DNA of 64,000 nucleotides from Lysobacter prati (GTDB lineage: Bacteria; Pseudomonadota; Gammaproteobacteria; Xanthomonadales; Xanthomonadaceae): positions 310,001 to 374,000 of the forward strand of contig NZ_VLNV01000004.1 in the NCBI RefSeq assembly GCF_009765215.1, written 5' to 3'. The notes under the pieces are model-generated. The model was not told the DNA's origin, did not search any database, and saw nothing but the letters and a program-made list of their open reading frames with translations. Shown here piece by piece: positions 1 to 9,711 of the stretch. Position numbers and translations under genes: made by a program. Position 1 is the stretch's first letter; each line of letters opens with the position of its first letter.

Positions 1-2030
1 TCCCAGGCGGAGTCGGCCTGCATCTCGCCGTCCATCTCCAGCTTCGGCAAGCGCTGCTTGATCAGCTGGAAAGCCTTGCGCATCTTCGCCGCCGAGGCGT
101 TGTCGTGGCTGCCGAAGTTGGAGTGCGACAGCAACGCCACCTTCGGCTCGATGCCGAACAGCTTCAGGCGGAAGCTCGCCTGCAGCGTCGCTTCGGCAAT
201 CTGCTCGGCAGTCGGATCGCACTGCACGTGCGTGTCGAGGAAGAACCACACGCCCTGGTCGTTGATCACGCCGGTCATGGCCGCCGTGCCGGTCACGCCC
301 GGGTCGAAGTCGAACACGCTGCGCAGGTAGCCCAGCTTCTTGTGGAAGCGACCCACCAGGCCGCAGATCATCGCGTCGGCTTCGCCACGCTCGACCATCA
401 GCGCCGCGATCAGGGCCGGGCGCGAGCGCAGCAGGTTCTTCGCCGCTGCCGGGGTCACGCCGCGACGCTCGGTCAGGGCGTGGTAGGTCTGCCAGTAGTC
501 GTTGAAGCGCGGGTCGTCGTTGATGTTGGTCAGTTCGAAATCGACGCCGACGCGCATGCGCAGGCCCAGGCGCTGGATGCGCGTGTCGATCACGTCCGGA
601 CGGCCGATCAGGATCGGGAAGGCCAGGCCGTCGTCGATCACCGTCTGCACGGCGCGCAGCACGGTCTCTTCCTCGCCCTCGGCGTAGACCACGCGCTTGC
701 GGTCGCTGCGGGCGCGGTCGTAGACCGGCTTCATCACCAGGCCGGTGCGGTAGATGAAGGTGCCGAGCTTTTCCTCGTAGGCGCGCATGTCCTCGATCGG
801 ACGGTTGGCGATGCCCGACTCCATTGCCGCACGGGCCACGGCCGGGGCCAGCACCACCAGCAGGCGCGGGTCGAACGGGCGCGGAATAAGGTACTCGGCA
901 CCGAAGGTCGGCACCTCACCACCATAGGCACTGCCCAGGTCGGACGATTCCATCCGCGCCAGCTTGGCGATCGCGCGCACGCAGGCGAGCTTCATCGCCT
1001 CGTTGATGCCGGTCGCGCCGACGTCGAGCGCGCCACGGAAAATGTAGGGGAAGCACAGCGCGTTGTTGACCTGGTTCGGGTAGTCCGAACGGCCGGTGGC
1101 AATGATGCAGTCCGGGCGGACCTTCTTGGCGTCCTCCGGCAGGATCTCCGGATACGGATTGGCCAGCGCCAGGATGATGGGCTTGTCGGCCATCGTGGCC
1201 ACCATCTCCGGCTTGAGGATGCCGCCGGCGGACAGGCCCAGGAAGATGTCGGCGCCTTCGACGATCTCGGCCAGCGTGCGCTGCGCGGTATCGCGTGCGT
1301 AGCGGGCCTTGTCCGGGTCCATGTGGTCGCGGCCGGCGTAGATCACGCCCTCGCGGTCGAAGGCGGTGATGTTCTCTTTCTTCACGCCCAGCGCGACCAG
1401 CATGTCCAGGCAGGCGATGCCGGCGGCACCGGCGCCGGTGGTGGCGATCCTGATGCTGCCGATGTCCTTGCCGACCACTTCCAGCGCGTTGATCACCGCC
1501 GCGCCGACGATGATCGCCGTGCCGTGCTGATCGTCGTGGAACACCGGGATCTTCATCCGCTCGCGCAGCTTGCGCTCGACGATGAAGCACTCCGGTGCCT
1601 TGATGTCTTCCAGGTTGATGCCGCCGAAGGTCGGCTCCAGGCTGGCGATGATGTCGACCAGCTTGTCCGGGTCGCGCTCGTCGATTTCGATGTCGAACAC
1701 GTCGATGCCGGCGAACTTCTGGAACAGCACACCCTTGCCTTCCATCACCGGCTTGCCGGCGAGCGGGCCGATGTCGCCCAAGCCGAGCACGGCGGTGCCG
1801 TTGCTGATCACCGCCACCAGGTTGCCGCGCGCGGTCAGTTCGCTGGCGCAGTTGGGGTCGGCGACGATCGCTTCGCAGGCGAAGGCCACGCCCGGCGAGT
1901 AGGCCAGGGCCAGGTCGCGCTGGGTGACCATCGGCTTGGTCGCGCTGACCTTGATCTTGCCGGGCGGGCTCAGGCGGTGGTAGTCGAGCGCGGCTTGCTT
2001 GAGGTCGTTGGCGGGGCTGTTGTCGGACAT
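1..2030 (-). CDS. maeB: NADP-dependent malic enzyme with phosphotransacetylase-like domain (C-terminus cut by window edge)
   Basis: Oxidatively decarboxylates malate to pyruvate, giving NADPH, in the cytoplasm. Translating the minus strand from ATG at 2030 gives an uninterrupted frame of 676 residues running off the left edge. It opens [20 protein letters not shown] and carries the malic-enzyme N-terminal segment [13 protein letters not shown], the metal-binding region [10 protein letters not shown] and the Rossmann segment [15 protein letters not shown]. After about residue 430 a phosphotransacetylase-like regulatory domain starts ([23 protein letters not shown]), as in the long MaeB type of about 760 residues, so roughly 85 residues are missing. 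It is divergent from the membrane protein at 2147. The family and reading frame are clear; cofactor preference is from family knowledge. Confidence 0.95.
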   Translation of the reverse strand, partial: MSDNSPANDLKQAALDYHRLSPPGKIKVSATKPMVTQRDLALAYSPGVAFACEAIVADPNCASELTARGNLVAVISNGTAVLGLGDIGPLAGKPVMEGKGVLFQKFAGIDVFDIEIDERDPDKLVDIIASLEPTFGGINLEDIKAPECFIVERKLRERMKIPVFHDDQHGTAIIVGAAVINALEVVGKDIGSIRIATTGAGAAGIACLDMLVALGVKKENITAFDREGVIYAGRDHMDPDKARYARDTAQRTLAEIVEGADIFLGLSAGGILKPEMVATMADKPIILALANPYPEILPEDAKKVRPDCIIATGRSDYPNQVNNALCFPYIFRGALDVGATGINEAMKLACVRAIAKLARMESSDLGSAYGGEVPTFGAEYLIPRPFDPRLLVVLAPAVARAAMESGIANRPIEDMRAYEEKLGTFIYRTGLVMKPVYDRARSDRKRVVYAEGEEETVLRAVQTVIDDGLAFPILIGRPDVIDTRIQRLGLRMRVGVDFELTNINDDPRFNDYWQTYHALTERRGVTPAAAKNLLRSRPALIAALMVERGEADAMICGLVGRFHKKLGYLRSVFDFDPGVTGTAAMTGVINDQGVWFFLDTHVQCDPTAEQIAEATLQASFRLKLFGIEPKVALLSHSNFGSHDNASAAKMRKAFQLIKQRLPKLEMDGEMQADSAW

Positions 2031-2146
2031 CAGATCGGAACCACGGGCGGGCCGTCGATTCTAGCCGCTTCCGGTGAAAGCCGAGGACGGCACGGTATGG
2101 CGCAGTTCCCGGCGGTTACGCACAATGCCCGCCTCAAAGGGAAGCG

Positions 2147-3493
2147 ATGGACATCATGGGCACAAGGAATGGGCGGCAATCGTGGTTCTGGCTGGCGGTG
2201 CTGGCCGCGGTGCTGCTGGTGCAGGCGCCTCTGGTCTTCAATCCCGGCTACTTCAGTCATGACGAGCTGCAATGGGCGGCCTTCGCCGGGCAAGACGCCA
2301 GCCTGATTTCGCGCAGCTATCTGTGGACCGACCTGGACAGCTTCCAGTACCGGCCGCTGACCTTCAGCCTGTGGCTGTGGCTGTCGCAGCACCTGTTCGA
2401 CCGTCCGTACCTCTTTCACGGCCTGATGGTTGCCTGGGGCGGACTCAACGCGGTGATGCTGGCGCAACTGCTGCGCCGCTTCGAGGTCCCGGCCAGGGCT
2501 GCCTTTGCCGGTGCGCTGGTATTTGCCCTGAGCCCGTATGCCATGCAGACCCATGGCTGGGTCGGCACCCTGGGCGACCTGATCTGGGTCGGCTGCGCGC
2601 TGGCCACCGGACTGCTGGCGCAGCGCGCGCGGTCGCCATGGTGGGTGGCCGCCGGTGCCGCGGCTCTGACCGCTATCGGCCTGCTGTCAAAGGAGTCGGC
2701 GATCGTGATTCCGGCCCTGACCGCAATCGCCTGGCTGTTGCTGGGACGTCCGCGCAACTGGCTGTACGCCACCGTCGGCGCGCTGGTGCCGGCGGCGATC
2801 TACCTGTCGCTGCGGCTGGGCGTGATCCTGTTCTCGCCGCGCGAAGCCGCCAACTACGGGTGGAGCCTTACCTTCATTCCGCTGCGCTGGCTCGAGTACC
2901 AGGCGTTTCCGCCGATGGCGACCCGGCTGGGCATCACCGGGTTGCTGCCTGGCAGCTTCTCCGAGCCACGGATGTGGGTCGGCCTGGGCGTCTGGCTGGC
3001 GCTGGCGTGGACGTTCTGGCGCGCCGGCCCGCGCTGGCTGCTGGGCTTCCTGCTGCTGGGGGCGGCGGCACTGGGGCCGGTGATGATCCTGGCGGAGTCG
3101 GCCAACCAGTACGGCTACGGCTACGCTGCTGCGATCGCCGGCCTGGGCGCCGCCGCGTGGACGCGAGTCGGTCGCGGTGGCCGCATCGTGCTAGTGCTGG
3201 CGGCGCTGCTGAGCACTTGGCACGGCGTCAACGTCATGCGCCGCATGCACCAGATCGGCGAGTTGCAGTCACTCTTCTCGCCCTCGCTGGCACGCGCCGT
3301 GGCCGCCTCGGGTAACAAGCCCGTGCGGATCCGTGCAATGGATCCAGGCCAGCACTGGATATACCTCCGCCTCAGCCATCAGATCCCGAGCTACGCCGGC
3401 GTGCCGATTGGCGACCGCGTGGTGCTGGTCGCCAGTGATGCGCCGGCCGACTACGTGATCGGCAAGGACGGCGCGCTGTCGCCGCTGCGTTGA
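2147..3493 (+). CDS. polytopic membrane protein, possible GT-C type glycosyltransferase
   Basis: A 448-residue hydrophobic protein with about ten predicted membrane segments. An FSHDELQW motif lies just after the first segment (about residue 38); an acidic motif in the first extracytoplasmic loop is typical of GT-C glycosyltransferases such as the PMT/ArnT group, which use lipid-linked sugar donors. The last 70 residues are soluble and end VIGKDGALSPLR. ATG at 2147 follows AAGGGAAGCG, a reasonable ribosome binding site; an in-frame ATG at 2156 is also possible. It stands alone, divergent from maeB and convergent with the QEGLA gene. Glycosyltransferase function is inferred from the motif and topology only; donor and acceptor cannot be read from the sequence. 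Confidence 0.75.
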   Translation: MDIMGTRNGRQSWFWLAVLAAVLLVQAPLVFNPGYFSHDELQWAAFAGQDASLISRSYLWTDLDSFQYRPLTFSLWLWLSQHLFDRPYLFHGLMVAWGGLNAVMLAQLLRRFEVPARAAFAGALVFALSPYAMQTHGWVGTLGDLIWVGCALATGLLAQRARSPWWVAAGAAALTAIGLLSKESAIVIPALTAIAWLLLGRPRNWLYATVGALVPAAIYLSLRLGVILFSPREAANYGWSLTFIPLRWLEYQAFPPMATRLGITGLLPGSFSEPRMWVGLGVWLALAWTFWRAGPRWLLGFLLLGAAALGPVMILAESANQYGYGYAAAIAGLGAAAWTRVGRGGRIVLVLAALLSTWHGVNVMRRMHQIGELQSLFSPSLARAVAASGNKPVRIRAMDPGQHWIYLRLSHQIPSYAGVPIGDRVVLVASDAPADYVIGKDGALSPLR

Positions 3494-3596
3494 GTTGACT
3501 CGGCGCGGCTGCCGGGCTCGATCCGGTAGCCGACGCCACGCACGTGACGATGCTGAGCCGTGCCGCCCAGTTTGTGGCTCGACTCGAAGATGTCGA

Positions 3597-4859
3597 TCAG
3601 AGCTCCGGCGCCTTCCCATCCACCACGATCTTGTCCAGCCGGATCCGGTTGGCGAACAGCGAAAACGCCAGCATCCCCGCCAGCCCATTGGCACGCGCCA
3701 CCCACTGCGGCAACCAGCGCGCCGGCTTGATCACGCCGTCGGCAAACAGCGGCTCGAAGCGCTGCACGTCGGTCAACGTCATCTTGCCCGCGAACAACCA
3801 GCGGCACAGCTGCAGCTTCCTGTCGCGCAACGCCCAGCGGAAGAACGTGTGCACGCCGACCAGGCCACGCAGGTACACCGTGTCCTTGGTGAAGGCATGG
3901 CCGCCAGTGGTCGGCACGCCGCGGAAAACGCGCTGCGCCGAGGCGAAGCTGTCCTCCGGCGTTTGTCCGGCCGCGAGGAAGTAGCGAAACACCTCGATGA
4001 AGTCGGCGCCGGACAGCGCCATCGCCACCGCCTCGATGCGGAGACTGATGCGCTTCATGCGGCCGATGTCGATGCTGCCGGTGATCTGCTCGGCAAACGT
4101 CGCCAGGCCTTCCTGGGTGGCAGTGATGCGCGGTGACGACAAGGCCAGGCTTGGCAACACCGGCTGTTCGCGTCCGTTGAGCGCGGTCAGTGAATGCACG
4201 AACGCTTCATGCTGCAGCAACTGGTGGCGGTCGTAGTCGCTGAAGGCGGCGCCGTGGCGCAGGCGGATGCGGGTGGCACCGGCGGCGGCCTTGGCGATCA
4301 GGTCGGGGTCGAGTTCGACCGAGATCACGCGTCCGTCGAAGTAGTCGTCGAGTTCGCGCTGCAACTGCAACTGCAACGCGGTGGAGGAAATGGTGACGAG
4401 CTCGGCCGGCGACATCAGCTCGCGGTCGAGCTCGTCGGCGATCGAGATGAAATGCTGCGCTGCTTCGCGCGTGGTCGGTCCGTCGCCCGGCAGGGGCTCG
4501 TCGGGGCGCCCGAAGAGCTCGATCGAGTGCTCGCAGACCGCCGCTGTGCCAAGCGACTCGCACAGTGCCGCGGCCTTCGACCAGCTGCGTGCCGAATCGA
4601 TCAGGTACTGGCCCAGCGGGTGGTCCGGGTCGGCCTCGACGGCGATCGCCTCCATCTCGGCGCGCGTGGCGCTGAAATCCAGCCTGGGGTACTCGATCTG
4701 CGGCAACTTGACCACGCCGCGGGCGAAGTCGGCCAGGAACGCGGCCTCCTGTCCCGCTGGCCAGCTGACCAGGGCCAGCAACCGCACATCCTTCGCCGCC
4801 GCGACCATGCGCGCGTCGAGCGCGGCGTGATGGGCAATCTCGGGCGCGTGGTCGGTCAT
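3597..4859 (-). CDS. QEGLA-motif / DUF1704 family protein, putative zinc carboxypeptidase-like
   Basis: A 420-residue soluble protein of the family annotated as flavohemoglobin expression-modulating QEGLA motif protein (DUF1704). It shows TQEGLATFAEQ and, before it, LLQHEAFVHSL, which contains HExxxH. This is the zinc motif type known from the eukaryotic MATCAP/TMCP1 tubulin carboxypeptidases of the same domain family, and the QEGLA glutamate would be the third ligand. That suggests an active metallopeptidase, although a bacterial substrate is not known to me. Its ATG lies 12 bases below the rsgA stop in the same orientation, so the two are probably co-transcribed. Family call is secure; biochemical role is inference. 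Confidence 0.85.
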   Translation of the reverse strand: MTDHAPEIAHHAALDARMVAAAKDVRLLALVSWPAGQEAAFLADFARGVVKLPQIEYPRLDFSATRAEMEAIAVEADPDHPLGQYLIDSARSWSKAAALCESLGTAAVCEHSIELFGRPDEPLPGDGPTTREAAQHFISIADELDRELMSPAELVTISSTALQLQLQRELDDYFDGRVISVELDPDLIAKAAAGATRIRLRHGAAFSDYDRHQLLQHEAFVHSLTALNGREQPVLPSLALSSPRITATQEGLATFAEQITGSIDIGRMKRISLRIEAVAMALSGADFIEVFRYFLAAGQTPEDSFASAQRVFRGVPTTGGHAFTKDTVYLRGLVGVHTFFRWALRDRKLQLCRWLFAGKMTLTDVQRFEPLFADGVIKPARWLPQWVARANGLAGMLAFSLFANRIRLDKIVVDGKAPEL

Positions 4860-4871
4860 GCTGCCTTGTGG

Positions 4872-6014
4872 TCAGTGCTTCCCATACTTCTCGTCAAGCC
4901 GCTTGCTGAGCGACTTGTTCGCCACTTTTTCCTCAGCCTTCTGCGCGCGCCGGTTGGCCAGGCGGTTGGCGGCGCCGGCGACTTCGTCGCTGAGCTTGAG
5001 GTAGTTGGCGAAGCGTTGCGGGTCGAGCTTGCCGGCCTCGATCGCTTCGCGGACCGCGCAACCTGGTTCGCGCGCGTGTTTGCAGTCGCGGAAGCGGCAC
5101 TTCTCGGCCAGGGCCTCGACGTCGCTGAAGTTCTCGGCGACGTCTTCCTCGCCGGTCGGCTTGAGCTCGCGCATGCCCGGGGTGTCGATCAGGCAGGCGC
5201 CGGTCGGCAGCGGGATCAGCGCGCGATGGGTGGTGGTGTGCCGACCGCGCGAATCGTTCTCGCGTACTTCGCCGGTCTTCATCCGCTCGGTGCCGAGCAG
5301 GGTGTTGGTCAGGGTCGACTTGCCGGCACCGGAGCTGCCGACCAGCACCGCGGTGCTGCCGGGCTGCAGCCACGGATTCAGGGCGGCGACACTTTCGGCA
5401 TCACGGGCATTGACCGCGCGTACGGCAATGCCCTGCGCCGCCAGCTCGACCAGCGCCGCCATCGCGCCGGGCAGCACTTCGGCATCGGCCGCTTCGGCCT
5501 GGTCGGCCTTGGTCAGCACGACCACCGGCTCGACACCGCCGCCGCGCACCAGCAGCAGGTAGCGCTCGATCCGGCGCGGATTGAAGTCGGCATCCAGGCC
5601 GCAGACCACGAACACGGTGTCGACGTTGGCCGCGATCAGCTGTTGCTGGTAGTGCTCGCCGGCGGCGCCGCGCTTGATCGTGCTGCGGCGTGGCAGCAGC
5701 GCCACCGCCTTGCGGCCTTCCACCAGCAGCCAGTCGCCGACGCCCGGGCGCTGGTCGATGGTGACCGTGCCTTTGCGGTAACCGGGCGGGCGCTGCCATT
5801 CGGGCAGGGACTCGACCGGGAAGCCATGGTCGGGACTGTCGGAGACGATGTAGCCGCTGCGATGTTGCTCGATGACCCGCGCGGGCCGCGCCTTGGGGTG
5901 TTCGGCCATCAGGTCGAGCCAGACCTGGTCGAACTCGGAAATACCGACCGGAACCGGCGAGCCGGCCTTCAGAGGCCAGCCGATGGCCTGCAGGGCGTCG
6001 AAACCGGGGATCAA
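4872..6014 (-). CDS. rsgA: ribosome small subunit-dependent GTPase A
   Basis: A circularly permuted GTPase that acts late in 30S subunit maturation. The 380-residue product has an N-terminal OB-fold region, then TKAD (G4, residues 168-171) ahead of the P-loop GSSGAGKST (G1, 226-234) and DTPG (G3, 277-280). This G4-G1-G3 order is the permutation diagnostic of the family. A C-terminal zinc-binding region follows (C306, C311, H313, C319). The tail is lysine-rich, ending KSLSKRLDEKYGKH. It leads a likely two-gene operon with the QEGLA gene 12 bases downstream. All key residues are present. Confidence 0.96.
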   Translation of the reverse strand: MIPGFDALQAIGWPLKAGSPVPVGISEFDQVWLDLMAEHPKARPARVIEQHRSGYIVSDSPDHGFPVESLPEWQRPPGYRKGTVTIDQRPGVGDWLLVEGRKAVALLPRRSTIKRGAAGEHYQQQLIAANVDTVFVVCGLDADFNPRRIERYLLLVRGGGVEPVVVLTKADQAEAADAEVLPGAMAALVELAAQGIAVRAVNARDAESVAALNPWLQPGSTAVLVGSSGAGKSTLTNTLLGTERMKTGEVRENDSRGRHTTTHRALIPLPTGACLIDTPGMRELKPTGEEDVAENFSDVEALAEKCRFRDCKHAREPGCAVREAIEAGKLDPQRFANYLKLSDEVAGAANRLANRRAQKAEEKVANKSLSKRLDEKYGKH

Positions 6015-6219
6015 GACTTTGCGGCGAGTGAGTGCATGCCCGGGATTCTAGCCGTCATCGCGAGTGCAGCGCCCAATCGGCATTGGGCCTGGTCGTCCCG
6101 AGCGCAGCGGGTGGTTACCGCTCACACCGTCGAAGTTGCGCGTAAATGGGCCTTTTCCGCTGCCGTTCGCGCCAGTTTCGGCTAGTCTGGCTTTCCGACC
6201 CCCCATCTTGCCTGCAGCA

Positions 6220-7473
6220 ATGTCCCAGTCCCCCGTGAAGACCCGCGAACGCCTGTCCGAAGTCCGCTACGAGATCCGCGGTGAACTGGCCCGGCGAGCC
6301 CGCGAACTGGAGGGCCAGGGGCGCAAGCTCATCAAGCTCAATATCGGCAATCCCGGCGCGTTCGGTTTCCGCGCGCCTGAGCACCTGCAGCGCGCGATCG
6401 CCGATCACATCAGCGACACCGACCCCTACACCCACCAGCAGGGCCTGCCGGCCGCACGTGAAGCCATCGCCAGCTTCCACAAGCAGCGCGGCACGCCCAA
6501 TGCCAGCCCGGAGCGCGTGTTTGTCGGCAATGGCGTCAGCGAACTGATCGACCTGTCTTTGCGCGCCTTGCTGAACCCGGGCGACGAAGTGCTGCTGCCC
6601 TCGCCCGACTATCCGCTGTGGTCGGCGGCGACCATCCTCAACGACGGCCGCCCGGTCTATTACCGCTGTCTGCCCGAGAACGGCTTCCTGCCCGACCCGG
6701 ATGAGATCGCCTCGCTGGTGTCCAGCCGCACCCGCGCGATCGTGCTGATCAACCCCAACAATCCGACCGGTGCCGCCTACCCGCGCGAGCTGATCGAGAA
6801 GATCGTCGCCATTGCCGCACGCCACAAGCTGCTGCTGATGTGCGACGAGATCTACGACTCCATCCTCTATGACGGCAACCAGTTCACCCCGATCGCGCCG
6901 ATCGCCGGTGACCTGCCGTGCCTGTCGTTCGGCGGCCTGAGCAAGGTCCACCGCGCCTGCGGCTGGCGCGTGGGCTGGGCGGTGCTGTCGGGCGACCCGG
7001 TCGCCAGCGGCAACCTGCACCACGCGATGGACCTGCTCGGCGCGTTGCGCCTGTGCGCCAACGTGCCCGGCCAGTTCGCGATCGAGGCGGCGCTGCATGG
7101 CGAGGACACCATCGCACCGCTGTGCGCGCCGGGCGGACGTTTGTTCGAGGCACGCCGGGCGGTGATCGACAGCATCGCCAACAGCCGCCACCTGCAGCTG
7201 GTCGAGCCGGCCGGTGCGCTGTATGCGTTCCCGGCAGTGACCGGTGCGGCGGCCCAGGGCTTCGACGACCACCGCTTTGCGCTGGAGCTGCTCGAGACCG
7301 AGGACGTGCTGGTGGTGCCGGGCTCCAGCTTCAACGTGCCGTATCGCAACCATTTCCGCGTCACCCTGCTGCCGCAGCCCGACGACCTGCGCGAAGTGTT
7401 CCGCCGCGTCGAACGCCTGCTCGACCGCTACGCGGACAGCGAGGCCGGGCAGGCGCAGTCGGCCGTGGCCTGA
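6220..7473 (+). CDS. alaA: PLP-dependent aminotransferase, AlaA-like
   Basis: A fold-type I class I/II aminotransferase of 417 residues that probably forms alanine from pyruvate and glutamate. It shows NIGNPGAFGF near the N-terminus, NPNNPTGAAYP, CDEIYDSILYDG and the PLP-lysine region SFGGLSKVHRACGWRVGW. ATG at 6220 (MSQSPVKTRER) is chosen over the in-frame start at 6064 because known relatives begin here and the extra 52 residues look non-coding. The SGNH hydrolase starts 5 bases after the stop and the methyltransferase overlaps that gene, so the three probably form one operon. Symbol assigned by resemblance to E. coli AlaA. Confidence 0.88.
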   Translation: MSQSPVKTRERLSEVRYEIRGELARRARELEGQGRKLIKLNIGNPGAFGFRAPEHLQRAIADHISDTDPYTHQQGLPAAREAIASFHKQRGTPNASPERVFVGNGVSELIDLSLRALLNPGDEVLLPSPDYPLWSAATILNDGRPVYYRCLPENGFLPDPDEIASLVSSRTRAIVLINPNNPTGAAYPRELIEKIVAIAARHKLLLMCDEIYDSILYDGNQFTPIAPIAGDLPCLSFGGLSKVHRACGWRVGWAVLSGDPVASGNLHHAMDLLGALRLCANVPGQFAIEAALHGEDTIAPLCAPGGRLFEARRAVIDSIANSRHLQLVEPAGALYAFPAVTGAAAQGFDDHRFALELLETEDVLVVPGSSFNVPYRNHFRVTLLPQPDDLREVFRRVERLLDRYADSEAGQAQSAVA

Positions 7474-7478
7474 TCGCA

Positions 7479-8111
7479 ATGGCCGCCAGCGTTCCCGCTA
7501 CCGCACTGTCCTACCTGGCGCTCGGCGACAGCTACACCATCGGTGAAGGCGTCGCCGCGGACGGCCGCTGGCCGCACCAGCTCGCGCATGCGCTGCGCGA
7601 GGAAGGCATCGCCCTGGCCGACCCGCGCATCATCGCCACCACCGGCTGGACCACCGACGAGCTGACCTGGGGCATCGATGGCGCCGAGCCACTGGGTGAA
7701 TGGGATTTCATCAGCCTGCTGATCGGCGTCAACAACCAGTACCGCGGACGCAGTGCGGTCGAGTACCGCGGCGAGTTCGAGACGCTGCTCAAGCGCGCAA
7801 TCGCGTTCGCCCGCGGTCGCGCCGACCACGTACTTGTGCTGTCGATCCCGGACTGGGGCGTGACTCCGTTCGTGAAGACCACCCAAGCCACGCCGGCCAC
7901 CATTGCCGCCGAGCTCGATACGTTCAACGCTGCCGCGCAGGTGGTGTGCGAAGCGCACGGCGTGGCCTTCGTCGACATCACGCCGGTGTCGCGCGAGCGC
8001 GGCGGCGAAGCGGAGATGCTCGCCGACGATGGCCTGCATCCGTCCGCGGCGATGTACACGCAATGGGCCACGCTGGCGCTGCCGGCTGCGCGCGAGCTGC
8101 TGGCGCGATGA
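7479..8111 (+). CDS. SGNH/GDSL-type esterase or lipase
   Basis: A 210-residue SGNH hydrolase without a signal peptide, so probably cytoplasmic. Family blocks are visible: ALGDSYTIGEG with the catalytic Ser (block I), a GVNNQYRG block III with the oxyanion Asn, and DGLHPSAAMY with the Asp-x-x-His pair (block V). ATG at 7479 lies 5 bases after the aminotransferase stop, and the 3' end overlaps the methyltransferase start in an ATGA arrangement, which implies translational coupling. The substrate is unknown; such enzymes deacylate small esters or carbohydrates. Confidence 0.88.
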   Translation: MAASVPATALSYLALGDSYTIGEGVAADGRWPHQLAHALREEGIALADPRIIATTGWTTDELTWGIDGAEPLGEWDFISLLIGVNNQYRGRSAVEYRGEFETLLKRAIAFARGRADHVLVLSIPDWGVTPFVKTTQATPATIAAELDTFNAAAQVVCEAHGVAFVDITPVSRERGGEAEMLADDGLHPSAAMYTQWATLALPAARELLAR

Positions 8112-8818
8112 GCGATTCCGCCGGCGCGACGACGCAGGCTGCAACGGCGCCGCTGCCGGGCAAGCAGGCACGTGCACTGGCTTCGGCCTTCCTGCCGCGC
8201 GAGCACTGGTACGGCCGCCGCGACTATTACTACGCGTGGAGCAAGTTCGGCACCGACCCGCTCTACCCCGGCGTCTGCGAGGCGCTGCGCGGCACGCAGG
8301 CGCCGCTGCTCGACATGGGCTGCGGGCTGGGCCTGCTCGCGCATGCCTTGCGCGCCGATGGCCAGCGCATGCCGTACCGCGGCTATGACAACGACGTCGG
8401 CAAGATCCTGCGGGCACGCAAGGCCGCGGCACGTTGCGACCTGGGCGATGTGGCGTTCGAGACTGCCGACCTGGCCGAGGGCGTGCCGCCGCATCGTGGC
8501 AGCGTGGCCGTGCTCGACGTCCTGCAGTTCGTACCGGTCGCGGCGCAGATGCACGCGATCGACCAGGCCATCGCGATGCTCACGCCGGGCGCGAAGCTGG
8601 TGATCCGCACCGGACTGGCTGACGGCAGCCATCGCGCCCACGTCACACGCTTCGTCGATGTCTTCGCAAAGGTCGTCGGCTGGATGAACGCCGCGCCGCT
8701 GAACTATCCCGACGCGGATGCCGTGCGTGCGCGCCTGGCCGAAGCGGGATTGAAAGCGACGTTCACCTCGCTGCGCGGGCGCACGCCGTTCAACAACTGG
8801 CTGATCATCGCCGGCTGA
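8108..8818 (+). CDS. class I SAM-dependent methyltransferase
   Basis: A 236-residue protein with the S-adenosylmethionine-binding glycine motif LLDMGCGLGLLAHAL (about residues 69-83), an acidic residue at the end of strand 2 (GYDNDV), and a VAVLDVLQFV strand-4 segment. It starts within the stop of the SGNH hydrolase (ATGA at 8108) and is the last gene of the alaA-like operon. The region between residues 20 and 65 is tyrosine-rich (REHWYGRRDYYYAWSKF). Substrate unknown. Confidence 0.87.
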   Translation: MSDSAGATTQAATAPLPGKQARALASAFLPREHWYGRRDYYYAWSKFGTDPLYPGVCEALRGTQAPLLDMGCGLGLLAHALRADGQRMPYRGYDNDVGKILRARKAAARCDLGDVAFETADLAEGVPPHRGSVAVLDVLQFVPVAAQMHAIDQAIAMLTPGAKLVIRTGLADGSHRAHVTRFVDVFAKVVGWMNAAPLNYPDADAVRARLAEAGLKATFTSLRGRTPFNNWLIIAG

Positions 8819-8827
8819 TTGCGGCGT

Positions 8828-9613
8828 CTACGCCTGCGATTCCAGTTGCTCCGGCAGGACGGTTCGATAACCGTGCTGGTCGAGCCGGTCGAGCACCGCC
8901 GCCAGTGTTTCGACATTGCGTCCGTGGCGCGCCCCCTCATGCAGCAGCACGATCGCGCCGGGTGCGAGGTCGCGTTCGATGCGCGCCGCCACGCCGGCCG
9001 GCTCCTGCATGACCGCGTCGAAGCCCCGCGCCGACCACGCCACGCGCGCCAGCCCGTGCCGCTTCAGCGCCGCAGCGACGAACGGGTTGGCCATGCCGAC
9101 CACCGCCCGGAACCAGCGCGGTGGTGCGCCGGCCAGCTGCGTCAGCGCCGCCTGGGCATCGTCGATCTGCGCCCGCATCGCCATCGGCGGCAGCGCCCAG
9201 AAGCGCGCCTGCGGGTGGGTATGGCTGTGTTGGCCGATGCCGTGGCCGCGGCGGGCGATTTCACCAACCAGCTCCGGCCGCGCCTGCGCGCGGTCGCCGA
9301 CCAGGAAGAAGGTCGCGCGAGCGTTACGGGCATCGAGCAGGTCGAGCATCGCCCGGGTGTCGTCGGAGGGGCCGTCGTCGATGGTCAGCCAGACCAGCGG
9401 CTCGGCCGTCGGCAGGCGCGTCAGCACCGGACTTAGCAGACGCGATTGCGGCCGCAGCGTGGCCCAGACCAGGGTCAGATGGCTGGCCAGCAGTGCCGCC
9501 AGCCCCGGCTGCCAGCCCCATCGCCACCAGATCGCGACCACCGCCAGCTGCGAGACGGCGAATAGCCACGCCCAGGCGTGGGGGTGACGAGGCGGGCGAT
9601 GGAAGGAGTTCAT
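8828..9613 (-). CDS. polysaccharide deacetylase (CE4) family protein, membrane-anchored
   Basis: A 261-residue NodB-homology protein. Residues 10-55 hold two hydrophobic segments that probably anchor it to the inner membrane. The catalytic Asp-Asp motif is present as LTIDDGPSDD, and the metal-binding HxxxH as QHSHTHPQ. LLHEGARHG near the C-terminus supplies the last motif. Such enzymes remove N- or O-acetyl groups from envelope or capsular polysaccharides. It is convergent with the methyltransferase (10 bases between stops) and divergent from the glutaredoxin fusion. Confidence 0.88.
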   Translation of the reverse strand: MNSFHRPPRHPHAWAWLFAVSQLAVVAIWWRWGWQPGLAALLASHLTLVWATLRPQSRLLSPVLTRLPTAEPLVWLTIDDGPSDDTRAMLDLLDARNARATFFLVGDRAQARPELVGEIARRGHGIGQHSHTHPQARFWALPPMAMRAQIDDAQAALTQLAGAPPRWFRAVVGMANPFVAAALKRHGLARVAWSARGFDAVMQEPAGVAARIERDLAPGAIVLLHEGARHGRNVETLAAVLDRLDQHGYRTVLPEQLESQA

Positions 9614-9711
9614 CGCCCGATGGTAGCGACCGCGGCCCGTTTGGAGCGAGCGGGCTTGCCTCTCGCGCTCTCCGCCCCCACATGCACCACATCCCCTTAA
9701 GGCCAGACTCC

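Noticed and set aside
105-2306. A very long plus-strand open frame (733 codons)
   Set aside because: It is antisense to maeB, whose minus-strand frame is complete with all family motifs. The residue mix (many His, Arg, Ala, Val, Gly) is typical of shadow frames in high-GC DNA.
4194-6185. 663-codon plus-strand frame
   Set aside because: Antisense to rsgA and the QEGLA gene, both with clear motifs.
6064-6219. N-terminal extension of the aminotransferase
   Set aside because: The added 52 residues have no family similarity, and ATG at 6220 matches known starts.
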